Shown here: in pieces, positions 33,363-46,216 of the stretch | Position numbering within the stretch: position 1 is the stretch's first letter | Layout: each line of letters begins with the position of its first letter | Origin: Apium graveolens | Taxonomy: Eukaryota; Streptophyta; Magnoliopsida; Apiales; Apiaceae | Assembly: GCF_009905375.1 (NCBI RefSeq) | Contig: NC_133650.1 | Coordinates: 298,591,957 to 298,655,956 of the forward strand | Direction: 5' to 3' | DNA: 64,000 nucleotides | Position numbers and translations under genes: made by a program | The notes under the pieces: model-generated | Seen by the model: only the letters and a program-made list of their open reading frames with translations | Told to the model about the DNA's origin: nothing | The model's database searches: none

Positions 33363-35570
33363 AAAAGTAAGAGAGATGAGAAACATGATCCAATATTATC
33401 GAAAGGAGATGAGGAAGTTTAGATCTCGGCGAGATGATTATGGTGTGAGAAAGTATAACGAGGCTAGATGGGAATTTCTTAAATTATTGGAAAAGCAAGA
33501 AGTCTATTGAAAGTAACGAGCAAAACAATTTTGGTTGAAAGAGGGTAATCAAAACACGCGATTTTTTCACAAATATGCTTCTGGGAGAAAGAAACAAAAT
33601 CAGATTACAAAATTAAAAGACAAGCAGGGTATGTGGCAGGAGAATAATGAGGAGATAAAGAGAATCATTATTGACTACTTTGAAGAGTTGTTTCAGTCAA
33701 CATGAAGGGCAAGTGGTTTATCTGAAAGGGAGAAGATAAATCAAGTGACAGAAGAACAAAATTTGAAGTTGATATCGCCTGTTACTAGTGAAGAGGTTAA
33801 AAAAGCCGTTTTTTCGATGTATCCGGAGAAAGCACCTGGATGTGATGGATTAAATCCATGTCTTTATCAGGCGTATTGGAGTATAATAGGCGAAGATGTG
33901 GTGGAATTTTGTAGGTGTTTTCTGGATAAAGGTGAGTTGCCAGAGGGAGTAAATCGTATGGTAGTTTGTCTGATCCCAAAGATAACACAGCCTCAGGCCA
34001 TGACAGACTTAAGGCATATATCACTTTGTAATGTTCTTTTTCGCATACTATCGAAAGTAATGGACAACAAATTGAAAGAATATCTACCGAGTTTAATTAC
34101 AGAAAATCAGAGCGCATTTATTGAAGGCAGGCTACTCACGGATAATGCACTTGTCGTTTTCGAATTGAACCATTATATTAAAAGAAAGACACATGGAAGG
34201 AGTGGTATAGCTGGGTTGAAGCTTGATATTTCCAAAGCTTATGATAGACTTGAATGGTCGTTTCTAGAAAGTACGCTGAAGAAATTTCAATTTAACAGTA
34301 TATGGGTGGAAAGGGTCATGAAGTTTGTACAAACTATCAGGTATAGCTTCCTACAGGATGGGTTTGAGTTTGGGGATATACAGCCAAAATGAGGTATTAG
34401 GCAAGGGGACCTAATATCCCCGAACCTATACATCTTATGTGCGGAGGGGTTAAGTTCGATTATTAAGAGACATGAGGAAGCTGGATTAATGCATGATTGT
34501 TCTGTAGCAAGGGGGCTCCGTCTATATCACATCTGCTTTTTGCGGATGATTGTTATGTGTTTTTTAAAGCTACAACACAAGAGGCAAGGAGTATGAAGAG
34601 CATTCTGGAACGTTATGAAAGAATATCCGATCAAGCAATTAATTTCGTAAAATCAGCAGTGACATTCAGTCCAAATACTACCACTGATTGTCGAGATCGA
34701 ATTTGTGAAATATTGCAGGTCCAGGAATCGTTGTTGCCAGGAAAATACTTAGGTCTTCCAATGCATATTGGCTGGAACAAGAGTAATACATTTAGATTCT
34801 TGACAGAAAAAGTGAGTAACAAGTTGTAGGGATGGAGTCGCAAATCACTATCCAAGGGGGAAATATTGGTTCTTCTTAAAACGGCAGCGCAGACAATTCC
34901 TAAATTTTGGATGAACCTCTTTTTAATCCCAAATGAAGTTTGTAATGGTATACAATGATAAATGAATGCTATGTGGTGGGGGAATGATGGAAGGAGTAGG
35001 GCTATACGTTGGATGTCTTAGGATAGATTATTTAAAAGTAAACATGTTGGCGGGTTGGGTTTTAGAGAATTGAACATTTTAATACCGCCATGTTAGCGAA
35101 GCAATGATGGCGCTTATTGAATGAGGACAATCCATTGGTTGCGAAATTGATGAAGGCAAGATATTTTCCGAATAGTAGTTTTTTAGAAGCAAAGTTAGGT
35201 GCAAACCCCAGTTTTATGTGGCGAAGTATACTTGAATCAAAGCAGCTGTTACAGCAAGGGGTCAGAAGAAGGATTGTAAATGAGGAACAAACAAATATTT
35301 TGAAAATACCTTGGTTACCTTGCTTACAAAATGGGTACATTAAGACTGCTATGCCTCAGGAATTAGAACACGCAACACTGGCAAATCTAATGAATGACGA
35401 TATGGAAGGCTGGGATGAGGACGTGCTGAATGCTATTTTCAACGCCAGAGATAGGGAGTTAATCAAACGCATTCCAGTGTCATTGCACTTACAGCAGGAT
35501 TCGTGGTTTTGGAACCTGGAGCAAACTGGTTTATTCACAGTTAAAAGCTGTTATAGAAGATTAGCAGGGA

Positions 35571-36405
35571 TGTGATTTTGTTTCACCACTTGCCTATTCT
35601 TCCATTCATTAAGAATATTAGTTGCTGCTGCATGAGTTCCAAATTCTGATCCCCGAATCTTATCCCACACCTACCTATTTCTTCGATTCCACAGACACCA
35701 ACACACAATTGTTATCCTGGACAATTTTTCTTTAGTACAGGTACTACCTAGAGAACATAGTACTTCTTTTACAGGCCCTTGACACCTCTCATGACTTATC
35801 TCCCGAATCCCTACTCTCGACCATACACCTTGAGCAAATGAGCAACCAAAGAGCACATGTTCTATCGTTTCATCTGCCAACATACACCAGGAACATATCA
35901 TGTTTATTTGAACATGTTTCACTGCCAATGCAGCAGCTGTAGGTACATGTAGTGCTTTGGAGGAAATTATGGTCCCTGGATCTCCCTAGGAAAGTGATAA
36001 ATTTTATTTGGAGAACTTGTCGAGATGTGGTACCTACAGCGGCTGCATTGGCAGTGAAACATGTTCAAATAAACACGATATGTTCCTGGTGTATGTTGGC
36101 AGATGAAACGGTAGAACATGTGCTCTTTGGTTGCTCATTTGCTCAAGGTGTATGGTCGAGAGTAGGGATTCAGGAGATAAGTCATGAGAGGTGTCAAGGG
36201 CCTGTAAAAGAAGTACTATGTTCTCTAGGTAGTACATGTACTAAAGAAAAATTGTCCTGGATAGCAATTGTGTGTTGGTGTCTGTGGAATCGAAGAAATA
36301 TGTGGGTGTGAGATAAGATTAAGGGATCAGAGTTTGGAACTCATGCATCAACAACTAATCTTCTTAATGAATGGAAGAATAGGCAAGTGGTGAAACAAAA
36401 TCACA
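35571..36405. repeat. 376-bp inverted repeat with 83-bp loop inside the LINE
   Basis: Arms 35571-35946 and 36030-36405 align without gaps (paired coordinates always sum to 71976), with about 16 mismatches, near 96% identity. The right arm is in the normal LINE order (zf-RVT to RNase H linker) and the left arm is the inverted copy. The loop 35947-36029 encodes the LWSLDLPRKVINFIWR stretch that should follow the RT C-terminus. Confidence 0.95.
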
Positions 36406-36958
36406 GCCCTGTAACGAGTTCAACTACAAGACGTTGGTGTCCACTAGCTCACGGTTGGGTGAAAATCAATATTGATGCAGCCATCTTTCAAGCAGATGAG
36501 AGTATAGGCGTTAGTTGTGTTATCAGGAATGAAAATGGAGAATTTGTGGGTGCTAGAGCAAGCAAGAAATCAGTATGTTTACAACCGAGAGAAACAGAAG
36601 CAGTGGGCTTAAAAGAGGCGTTGGCATGGGTCAAACAACTCGAATTCAAAAGATTCATATTTGAGACAGATGCTAAAATGGTAGTGGATGCTTGTAAAGG
36701 AACGCAAGACATGTCATATTTTCACACGATTGTGTTAGATTATGTGGAGCCTTTTAAGCACTTTAATGCAGTGCTAGTCGAGTACGTTCATAGGTCTGCG
36801 AATGTTGTGGCTCACACTTTAGCGAAAACTACTCTTTCTCTGTCAGACTTCCAGGAGTGGTTTAATGTTGCTCCGGATATTATCTCTGATGTATTAATTT
36901 TTGTTTCGATTTAAAGAAAGCAAGTACGTTTATTAAAAAAAAATCATGGATGGAGGTA

Positions 36959-37744
36959 TTGTGTTACTTATTTTTATATATCATTGTTTATCATTTTTTT
37001 ATTTAGGACACATATATTTGTGCACACACAAATCAGAGTTTTTTGTGAGTAAACAACCTATTTATTCTTTGAAATGAGGATAAAACTGCGTAAGTTATAT
37101 CTTGGGGAGACCGTCGTAGACAATAATGTACGACGATGATGATGTATATTGTTAATTTAATATATAAATATTCAGAAAGCAACAACAAAGGCCTGCTGAA
37201 GTTGGGGTGACGGTAGCAGCAGACAAGAATGAAAGCTCCGAGGATTGAAAGAATATGGTTTTATGTAACTGTAGGGGATCATGATTAACCAAGCAAATGT
37301 ATTCTATTAAAATCTCTCCAAGATTTCTCAATTTCTTAAATTGACAATAATTTCCCCCTGAGGGATTGAGTATATTATTTGGTAAGTTGAGTTGATGGGA
37401 ACAGTTTTGAGGTAAAATTTAAGACACCAGTTAGACTAGTATTTGTACCAGTTTTGTGGTAAGTTCATTTCCTACTTCTTTTCTCAGTTTGCTTATTTGT
37501 CTGTCAAGGCATTGATGTGCCAATGGCTGATCTCATAGGCATGTAAATGGGTATCTTTGCTTCCAAATGGTTGATTATCAGATTTCTTGGTTAATTTCTG
37601 CTGTATATTAATGAGCTACAATATTTGGGCCTTTATGGTTCAGATTTTAGAAATTCTTAATATATGTAACAAACTAGTATGACAAAAATTTATGTTAATT
37701 AGAGCTTCTCCAAAGCTATTAACTGTATTCGATAGCTAAAATAG
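36959..37744. other. Spacer between two tail-to-tail LINEs
   Basis: It follows the target duplication of the plus-strand LINE. No gene or element end was recognised. Confidence 0.4.
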
Positions 37745-38936
37745 TATAAAATAGATATTATGTAAATTTGTTGAATCTGTAAGCAATTTCACTAACATGT
37801 GCCTCCTTCCAATCTTGCAGCAAGTTAAGCGCAGAAGCTCGAACCCCAAATGCAGAACAACTGGTCTTCTCCCAGGCCCATTTATTACGTCTATTAGTAA
37901 ATATTGGTCTCTTGTACATGTCTCAAAAGCTTTCTCAATGACCATAGTTGCTGAATCACAAGTGGTGACTTGAAGTAATTGTTGCAGACACGTACTCAGC
38001 CATACTGTACGAGCAAAATCACATTCAAATGGTACATGTTCTCTAGACAACTGGGACACCAAGGACATCTTGTATGCTTACTAACTTTCTTCATAGCTAA
38101 TGCACTTACAGTTGGTAAAACACCTTGGCAGACCGTCCATATAAAGTTAATCACCTTCTCAGGGATATTTAGCTACCACAACCGCTTCCAGAAATTGGAG
38201 TTCACTGTATGATACTCATCTTGCATCCATTTATAACAACTACGGACTGTAAATTGGCCATTGTCCTGCAATATCCAAAACCACGAGCCCTTTCTTTGAC
38301 TCAGAGGTATTGGTATTTTCTCTATTGGTTCCATATCTCTCATATTGCAATTATTCCTAAGAATTTCTGTATCCCGATTATTTTTCTCTAAATTCATCAA
38401 ACTCTGGACCGTGATATCATGCAACTGATCTGGCATAGGCATGGTTAAAAACCCATTTTCTTTATCAGGTAGCCACTGGACATTCCATACCTTCGTATTT
38501 ACTCCATCACTAATTTTTTTCCTAGCTCCAGTTTTAACAACTTCCTCTGCACTCATAATACCTCTCCACGACTCGATCCTAACAGTGCATTTAAAAAATC
38601 AATATGTGGGTTGTACTTGGCCTTAATGATCTTAGACACTAAAGGGTTACTTTCTTTCAGTAGCCTCCAACCCTGCTTGGCCAACATTACTGTATTCAAT
38701 TTCCTTAAGCTTCTCACTCCCAAACCTCCACATGCCTTTAGTTTACAAAGTTTCTCCCAAGCTATCCATTTCATACCCTTTTCGTTTGACCCCTGTTCCA
38801 TTCAAAATGCATTCATTCTCCTCTCCATGCCTTCACACAAATTTATTGGAAAAAAAAAAATAAGCTCATCCAAAAATGGGTATGGTTTGTACTGCAGATT
38901 TTAGCAACATCAGTTTTCCTCCTTTCGATAATCCTT
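37745..38936 (-). pseudogene. Minus-strand LINE ORF2, RT C-terminal part to zf-RVT
   Basis: Read on the minus strand, it has LSKGGKLMLLKSAVQTIPIF, KGMKWIAWEKLCKLKACGGLG, LAKQGWRLLKESNPLVSKII and SWFWILQDNGQFTVRSCY, then the zf-RVT motif with EHVPFECDFARTVW, in two frames with several shifts. It stops near 37745, before RNase H. This LINE therefore lacks its 3' end, unusual because LINEs are normally shortened at the 5' end. It is closely related to the plus-strand LINE at 31161-36941. Confidence 0.85.
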
Positions 38937-39487
38937 TATTGCACCATCAGGTTTGGCTGCTACGTGGAGGAGCAATTATTCCTGATATTATGTGTTTGGA
39001 TCTGTTTTATTTTAAATATAATCGACATTTCAATTTTGATTATAATATTATGTGCAAGTATACATTGTACATTGAAATTAAATTCTTACATAATTTACAA
39101 ATAAAAATGTAATTAAAAATTATATGATTAGTAAAATATAATTTAACCAATTAAATAATAATTTAATATTTTTTAATAAATTAAATCTTACAAATTGGCA
39201 TTAGATAAATATTATTATAATTTTATTTAAAATTAAATATTATATCAAATTTAAAATATGTGTACATAAATTATATTTAATCATTGAAATAAAGATGAAT
39301 AATAATAGTAAATCTGATATCTCATACCCTTTTTCATCCACCTCTCTCCTAAGTTATCAAATCTGATTCCAAGTGAGTTTCATGTGTTTCAACGAATACA
39401 AATCAAGAACCAAACACCACATATGAGTTTGGAATGAACAAAACCCATACCTGATATCCAAATTTTCTGAACCAAACGACCCCTAAC
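38937..39487. mobile_element. MITE-like insertion in the minus-strand LINE
   Basis: The LINE frame stops at LSKGG (38936) and resumes at FLIDRIKQ (39488). The 551 bp between are AT-rich. The right end GAACCAAACGACCCC followed by TAA resembles Tourist-type termini. The left end (TTGCACCATCAGGTTTGG) is poorly matched, so the class is tentative. Confidence 0.5.
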
Positions 39488-39563
39488 TTGTTTTATTCTA
39501 TCGATAAGGAAACCAAATACCTCATATTTAGCTTTCCCCACACACATTGGCATGCCCAGACAC
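39488..39563 (-). pseudogene. Minus-strand LINE RT fragment between two insertions
   Basis: It encodes GMPMCVGKAKYEVFGFLIDR, the usual RT thumb segment. The frame continues directly from the piece on the other side of the hAT element (43736 onward), which shows the hAT insertion was clean. Confidence 0.8.
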
Positions 39564-42500
39564 TAGGGGTGTACACGGCCCGGGTTGGCCCGGTTTAAAG
39601 CATTAACTCAAACCAACCCATGAAAAACGGTTTGATAATTTTCGAACCCAACCCATCAAAATTTATTCGTAAACCAACCCAAACCATAGTACATCGGGTT
39701 GAGTTGGTTTGGGTTGGTTTATACGGGTTATTAAAAAATTCTGAAAATATTAAAAAATTCTGAAAATATAAAAAGTTTGCTCTCCTGTACAAAATTGAAC
39801 CAAAAAAACAGTACTAGAACAAATTTAGACAAATTCCATCATAATTCATAATTTCAGTGATAAGTCCACTGTCCAGTATCTTAAATTCCAACCAAAATAT
39901 TACAATCATTAATTCAAATAAGTCATAACAGTTTTAGCCAAATAGAGAATGTCTTTAAACTTCAAACTAATCAAAGTGCATAACATAAACATGTGTTGAC
40001 TGCTGAAGAATCCATGTCAAAATCACACGTCGATGATATCGATGGTCTTGGTGGCGATCTTAGCACTTGTTTTGGCATGGTCCTTATCTTTCACCTTGTT
40101 AACTTTCTCTACAAAATAGATAAATATATAATATAAATTCATGGGAATTGGGAAGTAAGCTCGTACAGAAAAATGGGAATAAAACTAAATTTAGATAATT
40201 TACCCTCCTCAAGAAACTCATAAGAATGTGTTTCATCCAGATAAGTGTCAAGTTTCAGCCCCCCTTGATCATCCCTCAGCCAACTCTGCGTGCACACCAA
40301 TGCCTCTACCATTTTTGGACTCAAAGAGCTCCTAAAAGGGTCCAAAATACGCCCGCTGGTACTGAAGGCTGATTCAGAAGCAACTGTAGATACTGGAATT
40401 GAGAGAACATCTCTAGCAATCATAGATAAAATCTTGTACTTTTCAGCATGATCCTTCCACCAAAGTAAGATGTCGAATGAAGAAGTCATAGGATCCAGAG
40501 GTTCTTCATTCAAGTACCCGATCAATATCATTCTTCTTTTCGGTCACCTCAATTTGCTGCTGATGCATATAATTCTGCAGTAATCTTCTTCTATTTGCCA
40601 CAGTACCACCAGCACTTGTTGGAGGTAAATTGTTAGCAGCCTGTCATTAGAAGTGTAACAGAGTTTAAAATTGTATTCACTACTAAGTACTGCAGAGTTT
40701 ATAATGATAGGTTCAGTATTCAAAATTTTTTTCATATTATAAAAAATATATAAATTATATTGTTCTTCATTAGTTTCCTGTGTTCAGGACACCCAACCAT
40801 GCTATTAGACTTAAGCTCCTAGCAATATGCACACAAAAAACAGAGACTGCTATTAGAATAAGGTGAGCACATAATCATATATCTCAGAACCTTTATATCA
40901 GATAACACATGTCTGAATAAGAAATGAATGGCACAATCTTAAATTTTATCATGCTTCAACTACTATAGTTTTATTAGTTTATAACAATGATCTATTCAGA
41001 TAATCAATATGATGAACAAAATAGCCATGCTTTGACAGTGTAACTAATAATGCATATAAGCTATTTAGGAATCAGGACACGAACAAGCAGGTTCAGTAGG
41101 AATACCTTAGAGCCATCAACGTCACCTTTGTAATCATAAGACTGATACAAACGTTGTAGCAAAGACTCCACCTTCACAACAGTTCTAGCAACACATTCTG
41201 CATCATAAATATTTTCAAAGCAGTATTTCAGATAGCCCATCTTGTAACGCGGATCAAGTACAACAGCTAAAAATAGTAATGGATTAATATCATCTGCATT
41301 CCCCCAATACTTATCGTATTTTCCTTTCATGCTTGCAGCCATCGAAGATAAAAAATCATCATTACTAGCAGCCAGATCACTCAATATAGCCTGGACTTCA
41401 CAAATTTCATGATAGAAATTGTTTGAAGTTACATGTAAAGTCCCACTAAATTTAAGAGTAACCTCATAGAAAGTGGATAAAAACTTCACAAAGACTGAAG
41501 CAGCTTGCCAATCAGTAGACGTGGGGGGCCCGATCCTCTTCTTACCATTTTCTTTTTCATTGAAGTAACTCAAAAATTTATCATCCTCATCCTCATACCT
41601 TGTAAAAGCTTTTTCAAATTTCAGTGCCACATCTAACATCAGATAAGTAGAATTCCATCTTGTTTGCACGTCCAAAACCAGCCCTCCTTTGTAATCAATT
41701 TTTTCTTTCTCCACGCAGCTCCTAAATTTTTGTAACCTTGAGGGAGATGAACGAATGTATCTTACACTAGTTCTTATAGCAGCAATTGAGTCGTGCATCT
41801 CTTTTAAACCCTCGTTTACAATAAGATTCACTATATGAGCACCGCACCTCATATGCATATGTTCCCCATCAAGTATACCAGCTTTCCAAGCATTCACCCT
41901 TCTTCTCACGAAACCAACAGCCTCCTTGTTAGCAGAAGCATTGTCAAGGGTCACTGTGAATACCTTCTCTATTCCCCAACCAAGCAAACAGGTTTCAATG
42001 GCCTTGCCAATGGTATCACCTCTGTGATTCGAAATCAGGCAGAAATTTATGATTTTTTTGTGCAATTTCCAATCTTTATCAATATAGTGCGCTGTAAGGC
42101 ACATATATGACATTTGAGTCCTAGAAGTCCAGCAATCTGTTGTCAAGCATACTCTTTGACCAGTAGTAGTCAGCCATTCCTTCAGTTTTGTCCTCTCTCG
42201 ACAAAATAAATGATGTACATCTCTTGCAGCAGTCACCCTACTCGGAACAACGAACATTGGTTGTAACTCTTGTAGAAGCTCCTTAAAACCTTCACCCTCA
42301 ACAACTTTAAAAGCTTGCTCGTCCTTCACAATAAATTTGGCCAATGCATTTCGGCATCTCACCTTGTTAAAGGTAACAGCCAATAGATTAGGGCCTCCAG
42401 CAGTTTCCTTTTGAAAGCTAAGCAGTTTTTGCTTCCTGTCCACTGTCCTTTCTGGATTCTTTTTGCATTTTCTGTAGTGAGCCCACAAACTGCTCGTGCC

Positions 42501-43727
42501 AACACGGGTACTATGACAAGCGTAGTCAGCTCCACAATAGTTACATTTGCATCTAGGATGCATTGAACTTCCACCCGTTACTTTAGTAAAGTGATCCCAA
42601 ACATCGGAGATCCTCACTGGTTTCTTCTTCTTTGTGAGTGGTTCATTGTCAGCTTCCTTTTTAGGTGATTTAAGCTCAATGGGAGTGGTGTCCGGGGTGT
42701 CATTTGGAATAGCATTTGGACTGGGATTTGGAGTATTTGAGGTGGGATATGGAGACATGTTTGGGGTGGGATTTGGGTTAGTAACATCACCCTTCTCAGC
42801 CGCAAGTGGAAAGACATATTGGTCCATCTCCTGCCAATTACACATAAAGAAAGTAAACACTTCAGTCACAAACTCAATCGTATTCAAACGACTTAGTCTA
42901 CAATATCACTTTCACGCACACATAAAAGTAAATACATCATGCTGCTGCATAACAATTAACACAACGACAAAAAGAAACACATACATAAAATAAAACCAAA
43001 ACAGCGACAAAAAGTAAATGCTATGAGGTATGAGCAGAAGATATCAAACACTTTATCAAACAATTTATCAAACAACTTCAGTGCATAATTTAAAGAACCA
43101 ACACAGCGACAAACATAAACACATACATAGACAATTAGTCATATATAAACGTAAACTTGCATACATATACATCTATAAAAAATCTAATCAAAAAGTACAT
43201 ACTAAACAAAATCGATATATTTGTGTAATTGTGTTTGTGTATGCGTATGTACTTACTGTGAAGGATAAACAAAGAAAGAAAAGATTTGTACTTACTTACT
43301 TGTGTCTAGTGAATCTTGGAGGTGGAGCCGTGGAGCTGTTGTTCGGTGGTGAAGTTTAGAGTTGGGGTTGGGACTTGGGAGCTTGGGGTTGCGGCTTGTA
43401 AGGAGAAAATAATCGCGCTAATTTAATTTAGGGTTAGAAAATGCAGCGGAGGAATAATTGGGTTGGACTTGAAGTTCAGTAATCAGTATGGTCCATCACT
43501 GTTTATAATTTGTATAACATATAATACTGTAATGACACTTACTGGATTACACCGGGTTGGGTTGGGTTGGCCCAATAAGATTTAAAACCATACCCAACCC
43601 AATATAGCCGGTTTAATGTCAATTTAACCCATTTAAATTACGGTTTAAAATATTCGGGTTGGGTTGGCCGAAAATAGGGCCGGTTTGGGTTGGGTTAAAC
43701 GGGTTGGGCGACCCATGTACACCCCTA
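39564..43727 (-). mobile_element. Complete hAT (Ac-like) transposon, 4.16 kb
   Basis: 8-bp target duplications CCAGACAC lie at 39556-39563 and 43728-43735, a perfect match. The 15-bp terminal inverted repeats TAGGGGTGTACACGG and TAGGGGTGTACATGG differ at one base. Subterminal GGTTGGGTTGG/CCCGGGTTGG motifs are dense at both ends. It carries one three-exon transposase gene on the minus strand and sits in the same orientation inside the minus-strand LINE. Confidence 0.96.
40023..42827 (-). pseudogene. hAT transposase with BED zinc finger, one 1-bp frameshift
   Basis: Exons on the minus strand are 42827-41106, 40640-40204 and 40108-40023, with GT/AG introns of phase 0 and 1. The predicted unbroken length is about 747 residues. 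The N-terminus is Pro/Asn-rich. A BED zinc finger follows (DVWDHFTK, CKCNYC, LWAHYRKC). The RNase H-like catalytic fold carries acidic residues in CLTTDCWTS and TLDNASANKEA, followed by MRCGAHIVNLIVN. The C-terminal dimerisation domain has DILLWWKDH and STVASESAFSTSGRILDPFR. An extra G in a GGG run at 40517-40519 shifts the frame just before the dimerisation domain. All else is open, so loss of function looks very recent. An upstream acceptor CAG (40641-40643 for exon 2, 42831-42833 for exon 1) suggests a noncoding first exon. Confidence 0.92.
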
Positions 43728-43735
43728 CCAGACAC

Positions 43736-45962
43736 TTTCTCATATTTAGCTTTACATCAATATTTGGACTAAAATTAACACTTGATTTAGAAAAATTAAT
43801 CACCTGCCCTGATTGTTTCTCATATTTTTTCAAAATATTTTTCATGATAGATCCTTCTGCCGGTGCTGTTTTAAAGAAGAAATAATAATCATCTGCAAAG
43901 AGCGTATGAGAGAAACTAGGACCTCCTCTTGCCATCTTGCAACCATGGATCAGTCCTGTTTCTTCATAACGTCTAATGATCGCAGTCAGGCCTTCAACAA
44001 ATAAAATATACAAATATAGGGAGATGGGGTCCCATGTCTAACGCCCCTTTGTGGATGCACTTTCCCAAACACTTCATCATTATACAGGAAATTATAAGAT
44101 ACAATATTTACTCACGTATCAGTCCATATCGGATCAAATCCAAGTTTATCAAGCATATGTCTAACGCCCCTTTGTGAATGCACTTTCCCAAACACTTCAT
44201 CATTATGCAGGAAATTATAAGATACAATATTTACTCACGTATCAGTCCATATTGGATCAAATCCAAATTTATCAAACATATGTCTAACGCCCCTTTGTGG
44301 ATGCACTTTCCCATACACTTCATCATTATGCAGTAAATGATAAGATACGGTATTTACTCACGTATCAGTTTATATTGGATCAAATCCAAATTTATCAAGC
44401 ATATGTTCAATAAAATTTCATTCCAATATGTCATAGCCTTAGACATGTCTATTTTTAGGCCAATAACTATATTTTTCCCATGTGTCTTTTGTTTAATATA
44501 TTTGTTGATTTCAAAAACAATTAACACATTATCCGTCAAAAGCCTTCCTTCTATAAAAACACTCTACTTGTTTGATATGAGATCATTTAAACAAGACTTT
44601 AATCTATTTGCCATAACTTTCGATATTATACGCATAAACACGTTACAAAGAGAAATTGCCCATAGATCCGTCATTTTATTTGGGTGTCTAACCTTATGAA
44701 TAAGGCATATAAGCGTACGATTAACTTCCCTTGATAATTCACCTGTATCAAAAAACTTCTGACAAAACAATACTGCATTAGAGCCCACAATATTCTAATA
44801 TGTTTGAAAAAAAGCTGGGTGTAGTAGGCCGTCAAGGTCTGGTAACTTCTCCTTGTGCATATCAAATACTGATCGCTTAACTTCATTCTCCGTTACAGGC
44901 AACACAAGGATATTGTTCTGCAATGCTGTAACTTTTGGGACTTTATATTTATCTGACATTTGTTCATCTTTCCTCGAGGTACGAAACAACTCGTCAAAAT
45001 AGTTTGTGATCACTTTTTGTATTTCCACATCAGTTTCTCTTCATTCACCTTGTTCATCCTTCAGCTTCTTTAACTTATTGTGCTCCTTCCAAACTGATGC
45101 AAACTTCTGGAAAAAAACGCGTGTTATGTCCCCTTCACGGAGCCAGAATTGTTTTTCCATTTGCTTCCAAAATATCTCTTGTTTCTCCAACATCCTTGGA
45201 TAGTTCCATCTCACTTCATTGTATTTCTGGATCCCGTTTATATCTCTTCTGGATCGAAACCTTTTTAGTTCTTCCTTGTAACTTGCTATCTTGATACACA
45301 TATTTCTGATCAAATCTCCACTCATTCTTCTAGTTTGGCACAACATTTAAGCATTCTCTCCATAATATTATACACCCCTTCTCTGTTCTAGAACTCCTGA
45401 ATTGTATTACGACACTCTTACTCGCAAATCTACCTATTCTCGAACTTGAATCTTCTCCCTTTTGGCACATAAACCATCTTATTAAGTTAAAGACATTATG
45501 ACAAATGGTCTGATGTAGACACCTCAACAAGTCTAACTTCAGCACATGTGAACAAGTATCTCCAGTCTTTATTCGCCATCCATATGTCAAGCCGTTCTTG
45601 AATCCACCTATCAGTTCCTCTTGACTTCTCCCACGTGTATTTTTCTCCTACATAGTTAATGTCTATTAGTCTACAATCCATAACTGCTTCTGAGAAGCCT
45701 TCCAGTAAATAACGAGCATGACCTCTCCTACCTCTTTTTTCATCCATTACACTGAGATCCATTGAAATCTCCTATGATACACCAAGGGAGCGAGGATTTA
45801 CTATCTAATGTACGCAATAAGTTACATGATTCCAAATGCCTTCCTCTCTCCGGATAGCCATAATATCATGTATATCTCGTCCCAGTTATTGCTCGCAACA
45901 CTTTACCAACATATTAGCTGTTATTAGCAACAATACCGACAACTGAATATTTGTTAGTAATT
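43736..45962 (-). pseudogene. Minus-strand LINE ORF2, endonuclease to RT
   Basis: From high to low coordinate: endonuclease with YPERGRHLES and GDFNG (near 45760), VEVSTSDHL, then the linker, then RT motifs ARGGPSFSHTLFADDYYF (about 43870-43930, catalytic FADD) and VHPQRGVR. Many frameshifts and stops are present. A 123-bp block is triplicated at 44038-44406. It continues across the hAT element into 39563 and, upstream, beyond the CACTA-like element at 49702. Confidence 0.85.
44038..44406 (-). repeat. Three tandem copies of a 123-bp RT segment
   Basis: Copies start at 44038, 44161 and 44284, each exactly 123 bp (41 codons) and differing at a handful of sites. Each encodes the RT stretch from LDKFGFDPI to VHPQRGVR. 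The period is a multiple of three, so the frame is kept. Confidence 0.95.
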
Positions 45963-46216
45963 CACTCTTGGTAACACTCCAACAACCAATATTAATAACA
46001 GAATATAAGCATGTAAATCTATGATTTTATATATATTTAATCAAAGATATCCAAACATTAGCAGCATGTCAATAGATAATACAAATTCAAAATGGATAGC
46101 ATTTTCATTAACAGGAAACCATCATCATACAAGATGGGCAGAAGAGAAGAAGAATTCAACAACTTAATATTCACCCAAGTCTCGTTGGACATGAATGCAA
46201 AACCTAACCTACCGGC

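Larger units (their letters stand above)
32490..36914 (+). pseudogene. LINE ORF2: endonuclease, reverse transcriptase, zf-RVT, RNase H
   Basis: ATG at 32490 overlaps the ORF1 stop by 4 nt. The endonuclease (32490-33248) begins SCLAWNCRGLANSRIVRFF and ends SDHMPLFLELNR. Its GDFND catalytic motif reads GYYND, so the Asp is lost, and stops lie at about 32670 and 32715. The RT (about 33745-34830) contains EKAPGCDGLNPCLYQAYW, ENQSAFIEGRLLTDNALV, KLDISKAYDRLEW and the catalytic FADD (near 34540), with a stop at 34390. The zf-RVT segment follows at 35952-36311 and RNase H at 36387-36914 (INIDAAIF, RETEAVGLKEAL, ETDAKMVVDA). An inverted 376-bp copy of the zf-RVT/linker region is inserted at 35571-35946. 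It cannot encode a working product. Confidence 0.92.
31161..36941 (+). mobile_element. L1-type LINE, full length, with target duplication
   Basis: A 17-bp target duplication (AATCATGGAYGGAGGTA) lies at 31144-31160 and 36942-36958, one mismatch apart. A short A-run ends the element. It has ORF1 (nucleic-acid binding) and ORF2 (endonuclease, RT, zinc region, RNase H), the plant L1 layout. Stops in both ORFs and a large inverted duplication in ORF2 make it inactive. Confidence 0.92.
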
